A stretch of DNA of 12,838 nt. Origin: Gammaproteobacteria bacterium (GTDB lineage: Bacteria; Pseudomonadota; Gammaproteobacteria; Pseudomonadales; Halieaceae). Positions 1-5,649 of this stretch are shown here, piece by piece. Where the stretch lies: the NCBI GenBank assembly GCA_018222695.1, contig JAAEZV010000020.1:929-13766 (forward strand), written 5' to 3'. The position numbers and the translations under genes are program-made. Below the pieces are notes generated by a model, which was not told the DNA's origin, ran no database searches, and saw only the letters and a list, made by a program, of their open reading frames with translations. The first letter of the stretch is position 1. Each line of letters opens with the position of its first letter.

Positions 1-75
1 ATGCTACACGACGCCGAAACGCTGCCGGCGGAGGCATACGAGCCGGTGGGGGGGGTTATCCCGCCATCTTCCTAG
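1..75 (+). CDS. Possible 3' end of an unidentified upstream gene
   Basis: Frame 1 is open from the first base of the window to a TAG at 73-75 and would encode the last 24 residues of a protein, ending ...GGVIPPSS. The short peptide is acidic and proline-rich (DAETLPAEAYEP), which is typical of a real C-terminal tail and unlike the arginine- or glycine-rich translations of the other two frames. Nothing in 24 residues allows a family to be named. The ATG at base 1 is more likely an internal codon at the window edge than a start. A run of eight G residues at 48-55 lies near the end of the frame, so a single-base indel there would change the C-terminus. This is an inference from frame and composition only. 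Confidence 0.35.
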   Translation: MLHDAETLPAEAYEPVGGVIPPSS

Positions 76-96
76 CGGAAGTCCCTAGTTCTAAAG

Positions 97-122
97 CCTG
101 CCTCCAACACCTGCCTCCAACA
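97..122. repeat. Perfect 13-bp tandem direct repeat (two copies)
   Basis: The 13-mer CCTGCCTCCAACA occurs at 97-109 and again, with no gap and no mismatch, at 110-122. It lies in the 155-nt non-coding stretch between the upstream frame (ending at 75) and the coiled-coil gene (starting at 231), about 75 bases upstream of the -10 box at 198. It could be a slippage product or a paired binding site for a regulator; the sequence does not show which. Confidence 0.85.
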
Positions 123-197
123 AAAGCGCCGTTACATCCCCCCGTTGTAGTGAGCGGGAATAATCCAACCTGTCGTCGCCAAGTGGGTGCAGAGAGA

Positions 198-203
198 TAT
201 AAT
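198..203 (+). promoter_or_regulatory. Candidate sigma-70 promoter -10 box (TATAAT)
   Basis: A perfect -10 consensus TATAAT lies 27 bases before the ATG at 231, so transcription would start around 209-212 and give a very short leader. No good -35 hexamer sits 16-18 bases upstream; the region 174-181 is GC-rich and poorly matched, so an activator may be needed or the match may be chance. The position, just before the first complete gene of a co-directional row, supports its being the promoter for the coiled-coil gene and perhaps for fumarase and sbcB behind it. Confidence 0.45.
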
Positions 204-230
204 TCCCACATCCGATAACGAGTGACGACT

Positions 231-968
231 ATGTCGCGCGACGAACTCAACGATATTCCCTCATTCACAGCCAATCGCGAGGAGGCCGTCTCCTCTGCGC
301 CTCGTGGCGCGATTCCGCCACGTGCACCCCGCGGTGAGGCGACGATGGGACTGACAGCGAGGCTGCTGCTGACCATTGCGCTGGCAGTGGCAGGTATCGC
401 GTGCGGCTGGGCGTGGCAGTTACAAACTTTGTTGGACGCGTCTCAGGCCCAGCAAAAGGCCACTCAGGCCCGCGTATCCGATCTGGAGGCCTTGCTATCA
501 GACACAGACGAAACTGTGAATAAATCGGCCACGGCAATGGGCGCCCAGCTTCGCCTGCTCGACACCGAAGTGCGCAAGCTCTGGGATGCTCGCAAGACCA
601 GCAACGCCAAGATCACCAAACTCGAGAAAACGGTGGTGACCCAGGAAAAGCAAATCACGGGGCTCAATAACAAAACCACGACACAGGCCGAGCAATTAAC
701 GACGATGCAGTCTGAATTGGCAGCCTTGACTCAAGTGGCCGGCGATTTGGAGCGGCTCGCAGCGAGTGCTCAGCGCGCGCAAACCGACGTGGAGCGTCTG
801 GCAGACGGGCTCAATAAATCGAACCTCGAGCGCGCCGCTTTGCGTAAACAAGTTGAGAGCAATGCCGAGTGGATCGAGTCGATCAATGCGTTTCGGCGGC
901 AGGTGAACGCCAACATCGCGCAGCTTGAAGCCGATATGGCGGCGATGAATGCGCCGGGCATGCAATAG
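231..968 (+). CDS. Uncharacterised single-pass membrane coiled-coil protein
   Basis: This 245-residue protein has three visible parts. Residues 1-40 are a polar, proline- and arginine-containing tail with the string LNDIPSF near the start. Residues about 44-62 are a hydrophobic segment (LLLTIALAVAGIACGW) long enough to cross the inner membrane. Residues about 65-235 are rich in Q, K, E, L, A and T with regular hydrophobic spacing, as expected for a long coiled coil, and include the strings TEVRKLWD and INAFRRQVN. The arrangement suggests a cytoplasmic tail, one membrane pass and a periplasmic rod, but orientation is inferred. I chose ATG 231 because GAG at 220-222 lies 8 bases upstream; GTG 222 is also in frame, and ATG 345, preceded by GGTGAGG, would begin just before the membrane segment. 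From memory, similar unnamed proteins occur beside class I fumarase genes in related bacteria, but I cannot verify this. No enzyme motif is visible. It ends 28 nt before the fumarase gene, with which it is probably co-transcribed. Confidence 0.85.
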   Translation: MSRDELNDIPSFTANREEAVSSAPRGAIPPRAPRGEATMGLTARLLLTIALAVAGIACGWAWQLQTLLDASQAQQKATQARVSDLEALLSDTDETVNKSATAMGAQLRLLDTEVRKLWDARKTSNAKITKLEKTVVTQEKQITGLNNKTTTQAEQLTTMQSELAALTQVAGDLERLAASAQRAQTDVERLADGLNKSNLERAALRKQVESNAEWIESINAFRRQVNANIAQLEADMAAMNAPGMQ

Positions 969-996
969 GGATGGCAATCGGGAGCACACTATCGCG

Positions 997-2514
997 ATGA
1001 CCGTAATCAAACAGCAGGATCTGATTGACAGCGTCGCCGACGCGCTGCAGTTTATCTCTTACTATCACCCGCTCGATTTTGTGCAGGCTGTCCACCGCGC
1101 GTGGGAGATGGAGCGCAATCCTGCTGCTAAAGACGCGATGGCGCAGATTCTCATTAACTCACGCATGTGCGCCATGGGGCATCGACCCATCTGTCAGGAC
1201 ACGGGCATTGTCACCGTGTTCATTGAGATCGGCATGTCGGTGCAGTGGGAAGCCGAGATGTCTCTCGATGACATGATCAACGAGGGTGTACGCCGCGCCT
1301 ATACCCATCCCGATAACACCCTTCGCGCTTCCATTCTTGAGGATCCTGCCGGGCGTCGCCAGAACACCAAAGACAACACGCCGGCGGTGATTCATACCCG
1401 ACTGGTGCCGGGGAACACGGTCAGCGTTCACGTGGCGGCGAAGGGGGGTGGCTCTGAGAATAAATCGAAGCTGGTGATGCTGAACCCCTCGGACAGCATC
1501 GTCGATTGGGTGGCCAAGACGCTACCGACAATGGGCGCTGGCTGGTGTCCCCCGGGCATTCTCGGGATTGGGATTGGCGGCACCGCTGAAAAGGCGATGG
1601 TGCTGGCCAAGGAATCACTGATGGCGCCTGTGGATATTCATGAGCTCCGTGCCCGTGGACCGCAGAATCGGATTGAAGAACTGCGTCTCGAGATCATGGA
1701 TGCGGCGAACCGCACCGGCATTGGCGCGCAGGGCCTGGGTGGCCTGACGACGGTGCTGGACGTGAAGATCAAGGACTATCCTACCCACGCGGCATCACTG
1801 CCGGTGGCGATGATTCCCAACTGCGCGGCCACGCGTCACGCGCACTTTACGCTGACCGGTGAAGGACCCGCTTTGCAGACACCGCCTGACGTGGATCAGT
1901 GGCCGGATATCAGCTGGGAGCCGGGCGAGTCGGTGCGTCGTGTCAATCTCGATACCGTGACCCGCGAGGAGATTCATACGTGGCAGCCTGGCGAAACGCT
2001 TTTGCTGTCGGGCACCATGCTCACAGGGCGGGATGCAGCGCATAAGCGCATGACCCAAATGCTTGAGCAGGGCGAATCGCTTCCGGTCGATTTGGCGGGC
2101 AAGTTCATCTACTACGTGGGCCCCGTTGACCCGGTGAGAGACGAAGCGGTGGGCCCGGCAGGGCCCACGACGGCCACGCGAATGGACAAATTTACCGATT
2201 ACATCCTTCAGGAAACCGGGCTGGCCGGCATGATCGGCAAGGCGGAGCGAGGCCCCGTGGCGGTAGAGGCGATTAAAAAGCACGGTGCGGTCTATCTCAT
2301 GGCGGTGGGTGGTGCGGCTTATCTGGTCTCTCAAGCGGTCACCAAAGCCGAGGTGGTGGCTTTCGAAGATCTGGGTATGGAGGCGATCTACGCCTTCACG
2401 GTGCGCGATATGCCGGTCAGCGTCGCGGTCGACAGTCAGGGTGAATCGGTGCACGTGACGGGGCCGCAGATCTGGAAAGCACAGATCGAAGAGCAGGCGC
2501 TTGAGCTCATCTGA
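997..2514 (+). CDS. fumA: Fumarate hydratase, class I (iron-sulfur, fused alpha and beta domains)
   Basis: This enzyme reversibly hydrates fumarate to L-malate in the TCA cycle, in the cytoplasm. The protein has 505 residues, somewhat shorter than E. coli FumA (548). The N-terminal two thirds match the class I alpha domain and the C-terminal part the beta domain (LLSGTMLTGRDAAHKR, then VGPAGPTTATRMDKF), fused in one chain. Three cysteines in conserved settings can ligate the [4Fe-4S] cluster: C66 (PICQDTG), C184 (GWCPPG) and C276 (IPNCAATRH). GGGSENKSK at about 150-158 is another conserved class I segment. I chose ATG 997 because GGAG at 981-984 precedes it and the 16 extra residues from ATG 949, which overlaps the previous gene, look non-coding. 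L(+)-tartrate dehydratase is related, but in that enzyme the two domains are separate chains. The class is oxygen-sensitive, and whether a class II FumC exists elsewhere cannot be seen. The 3' end overlaps sbcB by 14 nt. Confidence 0.95.
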   Translation: MTVIKQQDLIDSVADALQFISYYHPLDFVQAVHRAWEMERNPAAKDAMAQILINSRMCAMGHRPICQDTGIVTVFIEIGMSVQWEAEMSLDDMINEGVRRAYTHPDNTLRASILEDPAGRRQNTKDNTPAVIHTRLVPGNTVSVHVAAKGGGSENKSKLVMLNPSDSIVDWVAKTLPTMGAGWCPPGILGIGIGGTAEKAMVLAKESLMAPVDIHELRARGPQNRIEELRLEIMDAANRTGIGAQGLGGLTTVLDVKIKDYPTHAASLPVAMIPNCAATRHAHFTLTGEGPALQTPPDVDQWPDISWEPGESVRRVNLDTVTREEIHTWQPGETLLLSGTMLTGRDAAHKRMTQMLEQGESLPVDLAGKFIYYVGPVDPVRDEAVGPAGPTTATRMDKFTDYILQETGLAGMIGKAERGPVAVEAIKKHGAVYLMAVGGAAYLVSQAVTKAEVVAFEDLGMEAIYAFTVRDMPVSVAVDSQGESVHVTGPQIWKAQIEEQALELI

Positions 2515-3940
2515 GACCTTTTACTGGCACGATTACGAAACCTCCGGGGCAGACGCCACTCTGGATCGACCCTGGCAGTTTGCCGGGGTTCGCACCAATG
2601 CGGCTTTAGAGATCATTGGTGAACCCCTCACCCTCTACGCACGCCCGACCCCCGACCGACTGCCCCATCCTGCCGCGATCCGGGTGACCGGTATTACGCC
2701 GCAGCTCGCGGCAGAGCGCGGGCTGCCCGAGGTGGCATTCATCGCCCGTATTCACCAAGAGCTCGCTCAACCGAAAACCTGCGGGATTGGCTACAACTCG
2801 ATTCGCTTTGACGATGAGATCACCCGGTTTGCCCTCTGGCGCAGCCTCCGTGATCCCTACGGCCGGGAATGGCAAAACGGCAACAGCCGCTGGGATCTGC
2901 TGGATGTGACCCGTGCGTACCGGGCGCTGCGCCCTGCGGGGGTTGAGTGGCCGGTGAGAGAGGGGGGTTTCACCAGTTTCAGACTGGAGGACCTCACCGC
3001 TGCTAATGGTATCGAGCACGGTGCGGCGCACGACGCGATGGCTGATGTTGTGGCCACTATCGAGATCGCCAAATTGTTGAGGCGCTGTGACGAGAACTTG
3101 TTTGACACCCTGCACCGTCAGCGCACGAAGCGCGCGGTCAGTGCGTTGGTGAATCTGGATGAATTGACGCCACTGGTTCATGTGTCGGGGATGTTCGGTG
3201 GTGCGAGACACAATTTGGCATTGGTCGTGCCGGTTGCCTGGCACCCCACGAATAATAGTGAGGTGATCTGCGTCGATCTGGGTAAATCGCCGGACTTTCT
3301 CGAACAGCCCACTGACACCGTGCGTCAGCATTTGTTTACCCCGCAGGCGGAACTACCCGAGGGGGTTGAGAGACCGCCGATCAAGACCATTCGCCTCAAC
3401 CGCGCGCCAGTGCTACTGACGACCCAGTGGGTTGCAGGTGAGGTGGCGGAGTCACTGGGACTGGATGGTGACCTTCATCGACGACATTTGTCCCTGTTGA
3501 GGGAAGCGCGCGCTGCTGATCCGGCCGGCTTTGTGACGCGCTTTCAGAACCTGTGGCAGGCGCAAAGTTTCCCGGAGCGGTCTGATCCCGATCAGCTTCT
3601 TTATGACGGCTTCGTGAGTGACGGAGACCGCAGTCTCTGCGACCGGGCTATTGCCGAAGATCCCGCGGCATTGGGCGGCCAGAGCTTTCCGTTTGCCGAT
3701 CAGCGACTCCCGGAAATGCTGTTCCGTTATCGGGCCCGCAACTTTCCCCATACGTTGAGCGATGCGGAGGCGGCGCAATGGCGAGAGCACTGTCAGTTGC
3801 AGTGGCAGGAGGGGTCTTTTCCCCTGACCCAGTTTGAGGCAGAACTTGCCGAGGAGCGCGCGCGTCCCGGGGTGACGGAAAACACTCTGACAGCACTGAA
3901 TCAGCTCGAAGAGTGGGTTAGAGCGCTGTCAGTGGAGTGA
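2501..3940 (+). CDS. sbcB: Exodeoxyribonuclease I
   Basis: ExoI degrades single-stranded DNA 3' to 5' in recombination and mismatch repair. At 479 residues it matches the usual length (E. coli 475). The DEDDh exonuclease residues are all present: D11 and E13 in HDYET, D104 in IRFDDE, and H177 and D182 in AHDAMAD. The signature string NSRWDLLDV (128-136) and the ExoI-specific C-terminal half, including LVHVSGMFG and LLFNYRARNFP-like MLFRYRARNFP, align along the full length with the E. coli protein. The only start that fits the N-terminus is TTG 2501, which lies inside the last codons of fumarase (14-nt overlap) with a weak AAGAG seven bases upstream. Expression is therefore probably coupled to fumarase translation. 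The gene ends 42 nt before pyrB. Confidence 0.96.
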   Translation: MSSSETFYWHDYETSGADATLDRPWQFAGVRTNAALEIIGEPLTLYARPTPDRLPHPAAIRVTGITPQLAAERGLPEVAFIARIHQELAQPKTCGIGYNSIRFDDEITRFALWRSLRDPYGREWQNGNSRWDLLDVTRAYRALRPAGVEWPVREGGFTSFRLEDLTAANGIEHGAAHDAMADVVATIEIAKLLRRCDENLFDTLHRQRTKRAVSALVNLDELTPLVHVSGMFGGARHNLALVVPVAWHPTNNSEVICVDLGKSPDFLEQPTDTVRQHLFTPQAELPEGVERPPIKTIRLNRAPVLLTTQWVAGEVAESLGLDGDLHRRHLSLLREARAADPAGFVTRFQNLWQAQSFPERSDPDQLLYDGFVSDGDRSLCDRAIAEDPAALGGQSFPFADQRLPEMLFRYRARNFPHTLSDAEAAQWREHCQLQWQEGSFPLTQFEAELAEERARPGVTENTLTALNQLEEWVRALSVE

Positions 3941-3956
3941 TGATCGGCGCTACAAT
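3926..3956 (+). promoter_or_regulatory. Weak candidate promoter upstream of pyrB
   Basis: TACAAT at 3951-3956 matches the sigma-70 -10 consensus at five of six positions. The best -35 is CTGTCA at 3926-3931 (four of six), but the spacer is 19 nt, longer than ideal. It overlaps the end of sbcB and lies 27 bases before the pyrB ATG. It could allow pyrB-nudF-murJ to be transcribed apart from fumA-sbcB. I see no pyrimidine-responsive leader peptide or attenuator in the 42-nt gap. Confidence 0.3.
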
Positions 3957-3982
3957 AGCGAGATAGCAGTGGAGTGCAGTGC

Positions 3983-4996
3983 ATGCAATTCGCCGGCAGC
4001 CATATTCTGAGCATCAGTCAATTTGAGCGGGCTGATGTTGAGCGATTGTTCACCGTTGCCGACGCAATGCGACCGTATGCGCATCGCGAGCGCATCACCC
4101 GCGTACTCGACGGCGCCATCCTTGGCTCCATGTTCTTTGAGCCTTCCACCCGCACCCGAATCAGTTTTGGCAGCGCCTTTAACCTGCTCGGCGGCGAGGT
4201 CCGTGAAACCACAGGCTTTGAGCACTCTGCGATCGCCAAGGGTGAATCGCTGTACGACACCGCTCGCGTGTTGAGCGGCTACTCCGACATCATCGTCATG
4301 CGCCATCCCGAAGACGGCTCGGTCTCGGAATTCGCGGCGGCCAGTCGGGTGCCAGTGATCAATGGTGGCGATGGCGCAAACGAGCACCCCAGTCAGGCGT
4401 TATTGGACCTCTACACGATTCGCTCGGAGCTGGCGGGCCGGCAGCGCGCGCTCGATGGCCTGCGTGTCGCTATGGTGGGGGATCTGCGTTTTGGTAGAAC
4501 GGTGCACTCACTGTCAAAACTCCTGTCGCTGTTTGAAGGATTGCGCATCAGTCTGGTCTCTCCAGAGGCCCTCAGCATGCCCGAGGCGGTGGTAGAAACG
4601 CTGCGCGAGGCTGGGCACGAAGTGCTTGAAACCGATGTGTTGGAGACGGGCATCGCCGATGTCGACATCGTGTACAGCACCCGGATTCAAGAGGAGCGCT
4701 TCGCCAGTCCCGAAGAGGCGGATCTGTACAGAGGCCGATTCCGGCTTAACCAGAGCGTCTACACGGCGAACTGTGAGCCCAACACCGTGATCATGCACCC
4801 CTTGCCCAGAGATTCTCGTGAGGGGGCCAGGGAGCTCGATATTGATCTCAACGATAATCCCAATCTGGCCATCTTCCGTCAAAGTGACAACGGCGTGCTG
4901 GTGCGCATGGCGCTGTTTGCGCTGATTCTGGATGTGGTTGATCAGGTGGATCAGCACTCGGCGCCGGTGAATTGGTACACGGAGCGCCGGTTTTGA
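3983..4996 (+). CDS. pyrB: Aspartate carbamoyltransferase catalytic chain
   Basis: ATCase condenses carbamoyl phosphate with L-aspartate in the committed step of pyrimidine synthesis. The 337-residue protein carries STRTR (55-59) and HPSQ (135-138) for carbamoyl phosphate, K86 in the mobile loop, R107, R172 (GRTVHS), R234 (STRIQ) for aspartate, and HPLPR (272-276). These match E. coli PyrB rather than the HPGP pattern I associate with the Pseudomonas PyrB-PyrC' type. It is longer than E. coli PyrB (311), with about five extra residues after HPLPR and a C-terminal extension of about 20 residues (DQHSAPVNWYTERRF). The position of E. coli K83 is alanine (A85). I prefer ATG 3983 over GTG 3974 because GGAG at 3971-3974 is 8 bases before the ATG and overlaps the GTG. 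No pyrI regulatory gene follows; a Nudix gene overlaps the stop by 4 nt. Ornithine carbamoyltransferase is excluded by HPLP and the overall match to PyrB. Confidence 0.95.
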   Translation: MQFAGSHILSISQFERADVERLFTVADAMRPYAHRERITRVLDGAILGSMFFEPSTRTRISFGSAFNLLGGEVRETTGFEHSAIAKGESLYDTARVLSGYSDIIVMRHPEDGSVSEFAAASRVPVINGGDGANEHPSQALLDLYTIRSELAGRQRALDGLRVAMVGDLRFGRTVHSLSKLLSLFEGLRISLVSPEALSMPEAVVETLREAGHEVLETDVLETGIADVDIVYSTRIQEERFASPEEADLYRGRFRLNQSVYTANCEPNTVIMHPLPRDSREGARELDIDLNDNPNLAIFRQSDNGVLVRMALFALILDVVDQVDQHSAPVNWYTERRF

Positions 4997-5625
4997 CAGC
5001 ATTCCGACTGCGCTACGGCGCGGAGGATGTGGACCTTCAGCAACGCGAGCAAAGCTTCCGCGGCTATTTTTCATTGGAGACGCTGACACTGCGTCACCGA
5101 TTGTTTGAGGGCGGTTGGTCTGCCCCCATGCGCAGGGAGCTGTTTCAGCGCGGAGATGCCGTGGGCGTTCTGCCGTGGGATCCGGTTGAGGATGAACTGG
5201 TGCTGATTGAACAGTTTCGAGTGGGTGCGCTTCGCGATGGCCACAGCCCCTGGATGCTGGAGCTTGTTGCCGGCATCGTGGAGGCGGGCGAATCGGACAG
5301 CGAGGTTGTCCACCGCGAGGCAGAGGAGGAGGCGGGGTGCCGTTTGGGACGTTTGGAGCCCATTGCGACCTTTTACCCCAGCGCGGGCGCCTGCTCTGAG
5401 CAGATCCGGCTTTTTGTTGGAGAAGTGACGCAGTCTCAGCCAGGTACCGTTCAGGGTCTGGAGAGTGAGCACGAGGATATCTTGGTGCATCAACTCCCTC
5501 GTGAACAGGTGATGCAGATGCTGGATCGCAACGAGATCAACAACGGCCACACGCTCATCGCGTTGCAGTGGTTGGCGCGCCATGCAGATCGGCTTCGCGC
5601 GCAGTGGCGCTCCGACGGCGATTGA
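4993..5625 (+). CDS. nudF: Nudix hydrolase, ADP-ribose pyrophosphatase type (NudF-like)
   Basis: Family members cleave ADP-ribose to AMP and ribose 5-phosphate. The 210-residue length matches E. coli NudF (209), and similarity runs along the whole protein (RGYFSLETLTLRHRLFEGG near the N-terminus, ENEDI-like SEHEDILVHQLPREQ and ALQWLARH near the C-terminus). The Nudix box G-x5-E-x7-REUxEExGU is intact at residues 94-116, with E109, E112 and E113 as metal ligands. The proline usually found about 15 residues after the box in ADP-ribose pyrophosphatases is alanine here (A131 in PSAGACSE), so substrate is less certain than family. I chose TTG 4993 because GGAG at 4981-4984 is 8 bases upstream and the resulting N-terminus fits the family; TTG 4972 is an alternative. 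The TTG overlaps the pyrB stop as TTGA, suggesting coupled translation. The next gene, murJ, starts 24 nt downstream. Confidence 0.9.
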   Translation: MTAFRLRYGAEDVDLQQREQSFRGYFSLETLTLRHRLFEGGWSAPMRRELFQRGDAVGVLPWDPVEDELVLIEQFRVGALRDGHSPWMLELVAGIVEAGESDSEVVHREAEEEAGCRLGRLEPIATFYPSAGACSEQIRLFVGEVTQSQPGTVQGLESEHEDILVHQLPREQVMQMLDRNEINNGHTLIALQWLARHADRLRAQWRSDGD

Positions 5626-5649
5626 TCGCCAGGTGAACGGGACACAAAC

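Noticed and set aside
68-81. Hairpin CTTCC-TAGC-GGAAG just after the upstream frame's stop region, considered as a terminator
   Set aside because: The stem is only five pairs and no T-run follows, so it does not look like an intrinsic terminator.
159-164. AATAAT as a second -10 box
   Set aside because: It has no acceptable -35 at 16-18 bases upstream and a perfect TATAAT lies closer to the gene.
1795-2454. Long open frame on the minus strand opposite fumarase (219 codons)
   Set aside because: It is rich in R, H and G without any family pattern and lies fully inside a well-supported gene; such antisense frames are common opposite GC-rich genes.
3974-3976. GTG as the pyrB start
   Set aside because: It overlaps the best ribosome-binding sequence (GGAG 3971-3974), which is correctly spaced for ATG 3983.
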